DNA of 50,931 nucleotides from Ochromonas danica. Taxonomy: Eukaryota; Sar; Chrysophyceae; Chromulinales; Chromulinaceae. The translations under genes and the position numbers were made by a program. Each line of letters starts with the position of its first letter. Position 1 is the first letter of the stretch. Positions 32,539 through 43,000 of the stretch are shown here, one piece after another. Location: NCBI GenBank assembly GCA_015146655.1, contig VKHL01000181.1, positions 1-50,931 on the forward strand, given 5' to 3'. Under the pieces are notes generated by a model, which saw nothing but the letters and a program-made list of their open reading frames with translations, had not been told where the DNA came from and did no database searches.

Positions 32539-33738
32539 TTAGCGGTACAACACTGCCTTGCCTACCATCGTGTGGCTTTCCAACAACTTGTGAGCTTCGC
32601 GCAGATTCTCCAACGTGTAGGGCAATTCTTTCGTCACCGTGGCCTTTAACAGACCAGCGTCCACCAAGCGACCCACATGATTGAGGATACGATGTTGAGA
32701 TTCAACATCGATTCCGAAGATAGCTCTGGCAAACATAATCTCCCATGAGATGGACACCCTCTTCATCATGAACTGGGAAAGATTGACATTGTTGGGAGTG
32801 GAAACAATGTTCACGATCTTGCCATAGGGTTTAATGATGCCTGCGAACTGATCCAAGTACACACTCGCCTCGTGACCATTGTAGATATAGTCTACGCCAT
32901 CGATCCCCAGTGCCGCCAGCTGAGGCTGCAAAGGCTCTGCATGGCTGATGACATGGTGGGCCCCATGCTCCAAGCAATACTGCTTGCTCTCGGGACGAGA
33001 AGCTGTCGCGATCACTTCCAACCCCAACAACTTCGCAGCCAGTTGAATCACGATCGAACCCACACCACCAGCTCCGGGGATCACTAACAACCGTTTGCCA
33101 TCGTTCTCGCGATCAAACGCCTTGATGCCAAGCTCCTCGAACAATCCTTCCCAAGCTGTCAGAGCTACAAGAGGAAGGGCGGCAGCTTGAGCATACGACA
33201 AACTGGCAGGCTTATGTCCCACAATGCGCTCATCCACCACGGCATAGTCTGAATTGGTGCCAGGCTTGGTGACGTCTCCAGCATAATAGACCTTGTCTCC
33301 CACCTTGAACAAGGCAGCGTCGGGTCCAACTTCCACCACCTCACCCGCTCCATCATATCCTAAAATAAGAGTTTGTTCAAGTTCTTTCCCATTAGAGAAA
33401 TAGCCATTACGCACTATGGTATCAACAGGATTGAGACCCACAGCTTCAATCTTTACTCGAATCTCTCTTCCTTGCAAAGGTTGCAGAGGAATGGTCAACT
33501 CTTCCAGTTTGTCAACTCCACCATAAGCTCGAATGCCAAAGGCACGAACACGTCCATTGTCAAGGTTAAGAGTGGTCATCTCAATTGTTATTGATATTGA
33601 TGGGATGGTCTTCCAGCAGGATTCGATTGTGAAGCAACTCCGTTCCAGAAGAATCAGTGAATTTGATTGGATTCCATGGAATTTTCCACACTTCCTCGGT
33701 AGTGCCAATAAGGAAGTGATAATCTTAAATCCGATCAA
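32539..33738 (-). CDS. zinc-type alcohol dehydrogenase-like (MDR/quinone-reductase) protein, left copy with N-terminal extension
   Basis: Single exon, 399 aa. Medium-chain dehydrogenase/reductase: NPVDTIVRNG, LGYDGAGEVVEVG, KVGDKVYYAGDV, VDERIVGHKPASLSYAQAAALPL, and a nucleotide-binding GAGGVGSIVIQLAA, then ATASRPESKQYCLEHGAHHV. This order matches the bacterial zinc-binding alcohol dehydrogenase family (TIGR02817 type), NADPH-dependent reductases without the usual zinc ligands of true ADH. The catalytic substrate is unknown. Compared with its inverted twin it has 53 extra residues at the N-terminus (MIGFKIITSLLALPRKCGK...), basic and hydrophobic, which could be a mitochondrial presequence; translation from the internal Met (33579) would give the twin's form. 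Base composition is more GC-rich than neighbouring genes and there is no intron, so bacterial origin is possible. Confidence 0.85.
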   Translation of the reverse strand: MIGFKIITSLLALPRKCGKFHGIQSNSLILLERSCFTIESCWKTIPSISITIEMTTLNLDNGRVRAFGIRAYGGVDKLEELTIPLQPLQGREIRVKIEAVGLNPVDTIVRNGYFSNGKELEQTLILGYDGAGEVVEVGPDAALFKVGDKVYYAGDVTKPGTNSDYAVVDERIVGHKPASLSYAQAAALPLVALTAWEGLFEELGIKAFDRENDGKRLLVIPGAGGVGSIVIQLAAKLLGLEVIATASRPESKQYCLEHGAHHVISHAEPLQPQLAALGIDGVDYIYNGHEASVYLDQFAGIIKPYGKIVNIVSTPNNVNLSQFMMKRVSISWEIMFARAIFGIDVESQHRILNHVGRLVDAGLLKATVTKELPYTLENLREAHKLLESHTMVGKAVLYR

Positions 33739-33922
33739 CTCCTACTCAATCAATCAATGAAATGAAAGTATCTTTCACATTCTTTTCCTAGTGAATAACT
33801 GAAAAAGAAAGGTATCCAAATTCTTCACACTCTCTTAACATTCACTGATTCTTCTGGAACGGAGTTGCTTCACAATCAAATCCTGCTGGAAGACCATCCC
33901 ATCAATATCAACAATAACAGTG

Positions 33923-34963
33923 ATGACTACACTTAACCTTGACAATGGACGTGTTCGTGCCTTTGGCATTCGAGCTTATGGTGGAGTTGACAAACTGGAA
34001 GAGTTGACCATTCCTCTGCAACCTTTGCAAGGAAGAGAGATTCGAGTAAAGATTGAAGCTGTGGGTCTCAATCCTGTTGATACCATAGTGCGTAATGGCT
34101 ATTTCTCTAATGGGAAAGAACTTGAACAAACTCTTATTTTAGGATATGATGGAGCGGGTGAGGTGGTGGAAGTTGGACCCGACGCTGCCTTGTTCAAGGT
34201 GGGAGACAAGGTCTATTATGCTGGAGACGTCACCAAGCCTGGCACCAATTCAGACTATGCCGTGGTGGATGAGCGCATTGTGGGACATAAGCCTGCCAGT
34301 TTGTCGTATGCTCAAGCTGCCGCCCTTCCTCTTGTAGCTCTGACAGCTTGGGAAGGATTGTTCGAGGAGCTTGGCATCAAGGCGTTTGATCGCGAGAACG
34401 ATGGCAAACGGTTGTTAGTGATCCCCGGAGCTGGTGGTGTGGGTTCGATCGTGATTCAACTGGCTGCGAAGTTGTTGGGGTTGGAAGTGATCGCGACAGC
34501 TTCTCGTCCCGAGAGCAAGCAGTATTGCTTGGAGCATGGGGCCCACCATGTCATCAGCCATGCAGAGCCTTTGCAGCCTCAGCTGGCGGCACTGGGGATC
34601 GATGGCGTAGACTATATCTACAATGGTCACGAGGCGAGTGTGTACTTGGATCAGTTCGCAGGCATCATTAAACCCTATGGCAAGATCGTGAACATTGTTT
34701 CCACTCCCAACAATGTCAATCTTTCCCAGTTCATGATGAAGAGGGTGTCCATCTCATGGGAGATTATGTTTGCCAGAGCTATCTTCGGAATCGATGTTGA
34801 ATCTCAACATCGTATCCTCAATCATGTGGGTCGCTTGGTGGACGCTGGTCTGTTAAAGGCCACGGTGACGAAAGAATTGCCCTACACGTTGGAGAATCTG
34901 CGCGAAGCTCACAAGTTGTTGGAAAGCCGCACGATGGTAGGCAAGGCAGTGTTGTACCGCTAA
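33923..34963 (+). CDS. zinc-type alcohol dehydrogenase-like (MDR/quinone-reductase) protein, right copy
   Basis: Single exon, 346 aa from the ATG at 33923. Same motifs as the left copy, including GAGGVGSIVIQLAA and AGDVTKPGTNSDYAVVDERIVG. Identical in protein to the left copy over the shared part except one Arg for His near the C-terminus. The frame stays open upstream to a TAA near 33834 but has no ATG, so this copy lacks the presequence-like extension and is probably cytosolic. The few bases around the start codon are the only place where the two copies clearly differ. Confidence 0.85.
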   Translation: MTTLNLDNGRVRAFGIRAYGGVDKLEELTIPLQPLQGREIRVKIEAVGLNPVDTIVRNGYFSNGKELEQTLILGYDGAGEVVEVGPDAALFKVGDKVYYAGDVTKPGTNSDYAVVDERIVGHKPASLSYAQAAALPLVALTAWEGLFEELGIKAFDRENDGKRLLVIPGAGGVGSIVIQLAAKLLGLEVIATASRPESKQYCLEHGAHHVISHAEPLQPQLAALGIDGVDYIYNGHEASVYLDQFAGIIKPYGKIVNIVSTPNNVNLSQFMMKRVSISWEIMFARAIFGIDVESQHRILNHVGRLVDAGLLKATVTKELPYTLENLREAHKLLESRTMVGKAVLYR

Positions 34964-34966
34964 GGA

Positions 34967-35367
34967 AGATTGTCACCCTGTGGGCAAGATATTGTATTGG
35001 TTGAAATTAATTTCGGTGCCTTTATTCATGTAGGGTTACATGGCTATGCACTGTGTGAGTATTTTGAAGGGTAAAGAAATGAGGTCACTATGTGGTTGTT
35101 AGTGAACAGGTTCATTTTACTTGTACCACTAGATGTATCTGCAGAGTTAGAGGGATGGACAAAGCGCTGCGTCCTCTTTCTTCCATTCCCATGGCCGTGC
35201 AGCAGATGATTGACTACGGATGTAGAGGATAAATTGGCACTCAAATCGATCGGTACAGACTCTCAACAAGCTTGAAGCCAAAGAATTCAAATCAATATTT
35301 AGCATAACTACCCGATTTTGCCTTTATATTGTATGCTCCTGATATGAATTAGAGTGAAATAGCCAAG
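34967..35367. other. convergent intergenic region
   Basis: 3' flanks of the right dehydrogenase (+) and the PPR gene (-). An ORF at 35044-35244 (-) has no recognisable content. No gene seen. Confidence 0.5.
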
Positions 35368-37230
35368 TTAGTTGTGCTCTTGTTCAAGCCAAGCTTTCAA
35401 TGCCTCTCGAGTGAGAAGGAGACAGTCATGACCCTCTTCAATTATTCGATCAATTTTCAAAGTAATACCATCAGCTTTCTTTGTCTTTCCCGTAGAGAAG
35501 AGTTGTAAGGAAGTGAGATAACGATAGAGATCATCAGCATCAAAGGAAGAATAATATTCTTTCTCGCCATTTTGATCATTTACTACTTCATCTCCTACAA
35601 TGATAACTAATGGAAAGATAGATAACTTATGATCTTTCATTGAGAGAAAGACTGTCTTTAAAGCAATCTTAGCTATAGGTAAGGAGAATCCTCTTAAATC
35701 CATTCGTCTTGTTTGTTTAATCCATGGACTAAAAAAGCCATGTCTTAATGCTTCATTATAGACATCTCCTATAAGATCTTCTTGGCCATTTTTATCTAAA
35801 CATTCAATTGTAATCTTATAGGTAACTCCAGTCTTCTCAATATTATCACGATCCATCCATTTCCATACTTCTAATATCATTGTCCAATCATCAGCCTTAG
35901 CTAAAGCTGAGATAGTTCCATCAAAAGCCATAGCAGTTCGAACTAATCCATTCATTTTCATTAATTTCAAATATTCCACTGCTTTATAAGGTTCATTTAT
36001 CATGTCACATGCCCAGATAATAGCATGAAAACAGTCAATATTAGGTTCAATCTTATGATAATAGACCATATCTTCCCATAAGGTTAATACCTTTTGTCCA
36101 TCTCCACCTCGTAGACAAGCCCATAAGACAGTACTATAAGTGACAGCATTTAATAACAATTCCATCCCTTCTTCTTCTTCTTTCATTTTTTGAAAGATCT
36201 GTAAAGCAGATTGACTATCACCATTCTGTCCACAAGCTGCAATACAAGCTGTATAACTACTAACATCTCTTGGAATATTCAATTGAATCATTTCATTAAG
36301 ATATTGAATAGCTTCTTGACTTAGACCAAGATGACTACATGCTGATAAAACAATATTATAAATCTCTTTATAACCCTTCCTTTTATCATTATCATTACTA
36401 CTAATACTACTAATATCACTTATTATTACCTTATCATTCATAATCTTCATCTTATTTTTCATTTCTTGAAAATATTTGATAACATCTTCATAATGACCTG
36501 TCTTCTCTCCAATTGATAATAAAGCTTCATATGATGATATACTAGGTATAATCTCTTTCTCTATCATTTCTTGATAGACTCCTATAGCTAATCCATATTG
36601 ATCACTTGCTTCACATGCCCATAAGGTAGCAGTGTAATGTCTTTCTTCAGGTTGAATCTTATAAGCTGGCATCTTTTGAAGAATACCTACAGCACGACGT
36701 GCCATACGATTTTTACCATATTCAATAATATTATTAAGGAAACCTTGAGATTCAATAGAGATTTGTAATGCTAGGCCTTCTTCTGGACTAGCTACTACTA
36801 CCTTCCCTCCTCCTCCTCCTCCTCCTCTCACTTGTCCAGACCCTCCTACTGGATTACTTCCAATAGTAGGAGCAGAGGTTTGGTTAGGGTTGGAGCTAGG
36901 GTTAGGGTTAGGGCTAAGGGGGGGAGAAGGAGGTGGTGAGTCTCCCTCTTTACTACTAAGTAGCGCCAGCCACTCACCATGTCTCCTCCTCCTCCTACAC
37001 CTAGTAGTAGTCCACTTCTTAGTGTTATAATAGGTCATTCCTCTCTCATCCCATGACAAGGCAGCAGCAGCAATATGACGATGATGTTGATAGCAACTCT
37101 CTATGATGACCCCATGAGAGACAAGATAAGGAAGAGAGGAATGATAGAAAGAAGAAGAAGGAGAAGGAGATAAAATCAAGAAAGAGAAGTATAAGATACA
37201 GTAAGAGAGAAGACAGAGGAAAGATCTCAT
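35368..37230 (-). CDS. PPR protein with C-terminal SMR-like domain, probably organellar
   Basis: Single exon, 620 aa from the Met at 37230, which I prefer over an upstream Met (37269) because it places a signal-peptide-like stretch first: MRSFLCLLSYCILYFSFLIL, then PSPSSSFYHSS with a Phe just after the likely cleavage site, as in heterokont plastid precursors. Pentatricopeptide repeats run from about residue 160 to 500, for example YTATLWACEASDQYGLAIGV, YEALLSIGEKTGHYEDVIKY, YNIVLSACSHLGLSQEAIQY, YTACIAACGQNGDSQSALQI and YSTVLWACLRGGDGQKVLTL. The C-terminus (MDLRGFSLPIAKIAL...VIIVGDE...LLLTREALKAWLEQ) resembles an SMR domain, as in plastid PPR-SMR proteins such as GUN1 and pTAC2. Such proteins bind organellar RNA or DNA. 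A run of TTAGGG-like bases (about 36882-36914) encodes a Pro-Asn-rich linker. Confidence 0.8.
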   Translation of the reverse strand: MRSFLCLLSYCILYFSFLILSPSPSSSFYHSSLPYLVSHGVIIESCYQHHRHIAAAALSWDERGMTYYNTKKWTTTRCRRRRRHGEWLALLSSKEGDSPPPSPPLSPNPNPSSNPNQTSAPTIGSNPVGGSGQVRGGGGGGGKVVVASPEEGLALQISIESQGFLNNIIEYGKNRMARRAVGILQKMPAYKIQPEERHYTATLWACEASDQYGLAIGVYQEMIEKEIIPSISSYEALLSIGEKTGHYEDVIKYFQEMKNKMKIMNDKVIISDISSISSNDNDKRKGYKEIYNIVLSACSHLGLSQEAIQYLNEMIQLNIPRDVSSYTACIAACGQNGDSQSALQIFQKMKEEEEGMELLLNAVTYSTVLWACLRGGDGQKVLTLWEDMVYYHKIEPNIDCFHAIIWACDMINEPYKAVEYLKLMKMNGLVRTAMAFDGTISALAKADDWTMILEVWKWMDRDNIEKTGVTYKITIECLDKNGQEDLIGDVYNEALRHGFFSPWIKQTRRMDLRGFSLPIAKIALKTVFLSMKDHKLSIFPLVIIVGDEVVNDQNGEKEYYSSFDADDLYRYLTSLQLFSTGKTKKADGITLKIDRIIEEGHDCLLLTREALKAWLEQEHN

Positions 37231-37269
37231 CTTCAATTCTTTCTCATACCACCACAGTACATGAAACAA

Positions 37270-37663
37270 CTACTACACTACAACCAATATGCGACTTTTA
37301 TGATAATAAAGTATGATTTATAAATACACTTTTATTCTTTTTGATTATCTCCAGCATCACTACTTGCACTCTTAGTGATTATTAAATGTACAAGATTAGA
37401 CTTGTAATAACTAAATAGTACTTGTCCAAAGGTTAGAGACACTAGACTATGGTGATTACATCATCCATCACTGTCACATCTTGTTAACTTGACCGTTTGT
37501 TAACTTAATCTAAAGGTTAGGGTTAGAAGGTAATATACAGTAGATTGACTGAGCACAGACTACAGCTGTCCCACTAAACATAACATAATGACTACTAATC
37601 TACTGTACATACACACTCTACGATGAGGAGGCTTAGGCCAAGGCCTATCGCAGCACTGGACCA
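37270..37663. other. intergenic, no gene seen
   Basis: AT-rich spacer between the PPR gene start and the 3' end of the CoA-binding gene, both leftward. Contains one GGTTAGGGTTAG motif near 37514. Confidence 0.5.
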
Positions 37664-38218
37664 TTAGAAGTGATGAGGATCCTCGATATTCAGCTCTACC
37701 AAGACACAACTATCATCAATGACAGTCTCCACCTTACCATCTTTCTTAGCAGCTTGAAGGAAGGCAGAGACCTGTTCATTGAGAGTACCAGGCTGGAAGA
37801 AGAAGTGCTTGTAGCCAAGGGACAGTCCCTCCTCCACCACCCCTTGAGTGACAGCAGGGGGTGTGACCACAGAGACACCAATCTGACAGACCTTGTCTCT
37901 GTGTTTCTCAGCATAGGCAGTCAGTGAAGCCTCACAGGAAAGACCTTCAATAGTGGGTACTTTCTTATTAATCGGAGTGACAGGATAGCCTTTTAGTTGA
38001 TAAGCACGTAAGACTTTGTTTCCAAATTTAGCTTTTTCATTCGATGCTCCAACGACTACAAAAGCAGGGAGGTCAAAGTAGTGTTTGTGGTTCACAGTAG
38101 AGGATGATGACATGGCAGCTCGAAGACGAAGAAGACGATGATTGGCAGTGTTGTGTGCTAAGAGATGATGGATTCTGACAGAAGAAGAGATCAAGGAGGT
38201 GGTCATCGATGGTGGCAA
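37664..38218 (-). CDS. CoA-binding-domain protein (YccU-like), probably mitochondrial
   Basis: Single exon, 184 aa. Residues about 48-180 match the CoA_binding_2 Rossmann family: FVVVGASNEKAKFGNKVLRAY at the nucleotide loop, GYPVTPINKKVPTIEGL, IGVSVVTPPAVTQGVVEE, and a C-terminal VIDDSCVLVEL. These proteins resemble the CoA-binding part of succinyl-CoA ligase alpha; bacterial YccU and fungal homologues have no firmly established reaction. The first 45 residues are rich in Ser, Arg, His and Leu with almost no acidic residues, suggesting mitochondrial import. Met36 is a possible alternative start for a cytosolic form. Confidence 0.8.
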   Translation of the reverse strand: MPPSMTTSLISSSVRIHHLLAHNTANHRLLRLRAAMSSSSTVNHKHYFDLPAFVVVGASNEKAKFGNKVLRAYQLKGYPVTPINKKVPTIEGLSCEASLTAYAEKHRDKVCQIGVSVVTPPAVTQGVVEEGLSLGYKHFFFQPGTLNEQVSAFLQAAKKDGKVETVIDDSCVLVELNIEDPHHF

Positions 38219-39624
38219 TAAGATGAATAGAACTAGACAATAATAAGACCAGAAATAAGGAGAGAGACAGTTGACGATTAGATTGGACAGCTTTGTCGTG
38301 AGAGAACAACAATTACGACATCAATAAGAACAAGAACAACGAGGAGCAGAGTGAGTGAGAGAGAGAGGGTCAGTTATTATTGTGGTGCGTGTGGCACTTC
38401 ATAAAGGGACTTCTTACTGTATTGATTGGGTTCATCGTAAGTGTGATAGGTGGTACTACTGTTACGCTTTGTTGCTCTCTGTAGTGGTCATCAAAGAAGC
38501 ACTGCTCTATTAGAAGAGAAGGCGAGCCTTAGCCTTCAGTCATTGTTAAGCCTTCATTCTATTCTTAAACTTCTCCCAAAGCACAAAGCAAGCTTGAATA
38601 TGCCTACTGGATGAAGAAGACATTACAGCGTTAGTTGAAGAGTGAATTCATTCAAAGTGGTCTTCAACCGTGTGGACACGAATAACTCCATAATATGAAA
38701 CACCGTGTAGAAGAGGAAGACTGTGAATTCTCCAGAATCCATGGTCAACTTACCTAACGGGTATCGCCGATCCTATGAAGCGCCAAACCGCCAGGCAATG
38801 TGCTAGACTAGTCAAACAAGATGAGAAGAGTAAAGAAAAGCAAAGAAGGAAGTTGGAAAGAGACGCTACCATGCCTGTGGAGTAGATCCGAGTAGAAAGT
38901 AAGGCAATAAGGCAATAAGGCAAGCTGCTTTAGTCCAAGTATATCAAGTAGCGATTAATAGAACTAAACCTAAGTGTTAGCGTTGTTATTGAGCTCTATT
39001 TAGCTTATTTGACATATTTTATGTGGTTGACATGATGACATTTTATCATCATACGGCTTTCATGTAATAATACTCCATCTGCCAAATCTAAGCCTCCAAT
39101 TCAATTTACTAATCATTAACTAGGTAAATGATCTTCCTTTTGGACACTTTTGGACATTATTCGCGGCTAGATTGCAATATTCCATGGGCTTGCCAAATGC
39201 CACCATCCGACTCAGTGTCGGAGTTTGAGATGCGGTCGTATAATGGCCAGTATGATTTCATTCCATTACTATCAGCTATATTTGAATAATTAATAAGCAA
39301 TTTTCCAACATGAGTGCCATGGTTTGAATGCGGGTGCGAAGTTGATGGAGTGCGACATCTCAGCACAGCATGTAATATTATCGGATATATTGATACCATT
39401 AGATCCGCAAGAGTCGATATATAAAAGCTAGGAAGGAGAGAGGAGGGACAGAAAAGACAAAATGGCAGCAGCAGCAGCCTTAAACAAAGTGCCAAACAAA
39501 AACGTCCGATTGAAACATCATCATCATGATCATCATCATCATCATCATCGTCAATATCATTATTCTGTCCTTGACTATCATAGCTTCTTCTTCCTCCATC
39601 ATATCTTATCAATGCTTGCAGCAA
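38219..39624. other. intergenic, mostly without recognisable genes
   Basis: Contains GC-moderate sequence with short broken frames around 38580-38940 that I cannot assign, a GGCAATAAGGCAATAAGGCAAG repeat near 38902-38923, an AT-rich stretch, and a TATA-plus-start-codon arrangement at 39417-39464 (separate entry). ORFs with Asp-rich or His-rich runs around 39460-39560 are two readings of the same CAT/ATG repeat. Confidence 0.45.
39417..39575 (+). promoter_or_regulatory. TATA box and possible orphan first exon
   Basis: TATATAAAAG at about 39417-39426 lies 36 bp before AAAATGGCAGCAGC at 39459-39472, a good start context. The frame reads MAAAAALNKVPNKNVRLK followed by a His-rich run from a CAT repeat. 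Homology to the second ankyrin locus begins at 39575, immediately after, so a rightward gene start may have been cut off when the ankyrin array arrived. Speculative. Confidence 0.25.
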
Positions 39625-40016
39625 TCAACCTCTTCTTCCCTCTATTGCTCCCTTGGCCCTCAGAAGTTCTCTAATCTCTTCTATCACAGCAACATCTAAA
39701 GCAGTCCATCCTTTCTAACTCATCAACAACCACAAGATACAAGACAACATAAGACAAACAGTATGACAAGATTAGAGTCAATAACAACAACACACTCTGT
39801 CAACATAACTACCACTGCCACTACCATCTTACTACTAACATATAACCTACTAACATATAACATATAGCAGTAGACTAGTACCATCTAATCACTGCACTCC
39901 AATAATAGCCACGCATCATGTCACTCACTCTAATAATACTCTACACCCTATTGCTAACCTCTCATACACACCACCATAACACATAATCCATTTCATAAAT
40001 CTTGGGACAAACACAT
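39575..40016. repeat. segmental duplication, copy 1 (3' end of ankyrin gene 1)
   Basis: Runs from CTATCATAGCTTCTTCTT to GACAAACACAT and covers the last exon and much of the last intron. Near-identical to 48991-49440. In this copy the TAA stop found in the other copy reads GAG, so the protein continues five more codons to a TGA. Confidence 0.85.
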
Positions 40017-43000
40017 TTAGTACCATTCTGCACCTACTCAGAAAAACCACAGCCTAACTTACATTAGTAGTCTTGTTAACATCCACCCGCTCATCAAGCA
40101 ATAAGACTTTAACAACTTCAACATGACCATACTGGCATGCAATATGCAAGGGCGTAGCTCCATCCTAGTTAAACACACTCACATAGATTAGCTATAACAA
40201 TAGTCATATCGTAATCATTCTATAGATGATCATACTAACATATGCTAACAATACTAACACCTTCACCTACTTTATACTAACACCTACACTAACTTATAAC
40301 ATACAAACCATCATCACAGACTAACTATTACATAGATACTATACTGTAACATATACTGTACATTAACATATTCATCTGCTTTCTACCTACACTAACACTA
40401 ACTTATAACATACTACATATCATAATTGTGACATACTATACTATACAGTACAAGACTACTACCATGTAATGTGAAAGAAAGAATAGCAACACTTACATCA
40501 GTAGTCATGTTCGCATTCACCCTGGGATCATGCAATAGCAGCGTTACCAGCTCAACATGACCATTCTTGCATGCAATGGTTAAAGGAGTATAATCATCCT
40601 AGTCAAATATAGTCACATAGATTAGCTATCACAACAATAATGACATTTTTAATCATTCTATATATGATCAAACTAACATATGCTAATACTAACACCTTCA
40701 CCTACTTTATACTAACACCTACACTAACCTATTACATATACACCATCATAACAGACTAACTATTAAATATATAATCATAGTAACATGCACTATATTTATA
40801 ACATATTACATACACACTTACATTAGTACTCTGGTTCACTTCCACCCTTCGATCAAGTAATAAGACCTTGGCAACTTCAACATTACCATTGCTGCATGCA
40901 ATAATTAAAGGCGTCCATCCATCCTAGGCAAACACAGTCACATTGATTAGTTACCACAAAAATAATGGCATTGTGATAACATATCATAATTGTGACATAC
41001 TATACAGTACAAGACCGCTGAAGGAAGATAGAATAACCATACTTACATTATCAGCTTCGTTAATTTCAACCCGATTGTCGAGTAACAGAATTTTAATGAT
41101 TTCAACATGACCGCTGATACATGCAGCATGCAAGGGGCTCCATTCATTCTAGTCAAACACAGTCCCATAGATTAGCTAAAATCGCAATAATAATGACATT
41201 GTAATCATTCTATATCTGATCATACTAACATATACTAATACTAACACCTTCGCCTACTTCATACTAACACCTACACTAACCTATAACATATACTTACAAG
41301 ACTACTAACACGTAAGGCGAATGAAAGAATGACCACACTTACATTAGTGCTGTAGGTTACTTCAACTCTGGAATCAAGTAGCAAGATCTTGACTACATCA
41401 ACATGTCCATTGCTACACGTAATAGATAAAGGCGTCCATCCATCCTAGTCATACACAGTCACTTAGATTAACTATGATAACAATATAGACGTTGTAATCA
41501 TTCTATATCTGATCAAGCTAAATATTAAATATCTAAATTTACTCACGTTAGAAAGGATAGTGAAACTTACATTATCAGTCTTGTTCACATCCACTCGCTT
41601 ATCAAGTAATAACAACTTCACAACATCGACATGCCCTTCACCGCATGCACCGAAAAAGGGCGTCACACCATCCTACCCATAAGCAGTAACAAAGATAAGA
41701 TGTGACGATAAGGCACCTACACTAACCTATAACACTATACAGTGCAAGAATACTACCATATAAGGTGGAAGTAAGAATGGCCACGCTTACATCATTAGGC
41801 TTATTAACATCCAAGCGCTTATCAAGTAATAAAGCCTTCACAACTTCAACGTGACCATAGTAGCATGCAGTAATAAAAGGCGTCCATCCATCCTGGTCAA
41901 ACACAGTCACATAGCTTAGATATGACAAACATAATAATACTCACATTGTAATCATTCTATATATGTTCATACTATCATATACTAATACTAACACCTACAC
42001 TAAACTATAACATATACACCATAATAACAGACTAACTATTAGATATATACTCATACTAACATATGCTATACATTAACCTATTCATCTGCTTTCTACCTAC
42101 ACTACCACTGACTTATAACATACTACATTTCATTATTGCGACATATTATACTATACTATACTATACTATATAGTACAAGACCACTGTCATCTAAGGTGGA
42201 AGAAGGCAAAGCCTCACTTACCTTATCAGTCATATTCACATCCACTCGTTCACAAAGCAATAAGACATTAACCAAATCTACATGACCCCTAAAGCATGCA
42301 TGACGAAATATTGTCCATCCATTCTAGTCAAAAACAATCAAATGTATTAGCTAAAACAATACTAGCCTTGTACTCATTCTTTACCTACTCGTGCTATTCT
42401 ACCAACACTAACACTAACTTATAACATATTAAATATCATAATTGTGACATACTATACTATACAGTACAAGACTACTACCATGGTCACACATACCTTAGTC
42501 AGAATGTTTACATCAACCCGCTCATCAAGTAAAAAAAGCTCAATGAGTTCCCAATGAAACCTCAAGCATGCATGATCAAAGGGAGTCCATCCATCCTAGT
42601 AAAACACAGTAACATAGATTAGCTATAACAATAATAACATTGTAATCATTCTAGATCTGCTCATACTAAGTTATACTGACACTAACACCTTCACCTGCGT
42701 TATATCTAACACCTACACTAACCTATTAAATACACACCATCATAACAGACTAACTATTAGATATATACTCATAGTAACATATACTACACATTAACGTATT
42801 CATCTGCTTTCTACCTACACTAACACTAACTTAAAAAATGCTAAACATCATAATTGTGACATACTATCGTATACAGTACAAGACTACTACCATGTAAGGT
42901 ACAAGAAAACAGAAACACACTTACCTTATCAGATCTAGACACATCTACTCTATGATCAAGTAACAAACTCCAAATGACTTCAACATGACCCCTGTAACAT

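Larger units (their letters stand above)
32535..34966. repeat. 1.13-kb near-perfect inverted repeat (head-to-head gene duplication)
   Basis: The arms 32535-33662 and 33840-34966 are reverse complements around a 177-bp unique spacer. The two encoded proteins differ at one residue in the shared part (His/Arg near the C-terminus). Out-of-frame ORFs also match exactly, so silent sites are nearly identical too. The arms end within a few bases of the stop codons. Confidence 0.9.

Noticed and set aside
39157-39624. 155-aa minus-strand ORF with an Asp run
   Set aside because: Generated by an ATG/CAT repeat; it overlaps the end of the ankyrin gene and has no recognisable domain.
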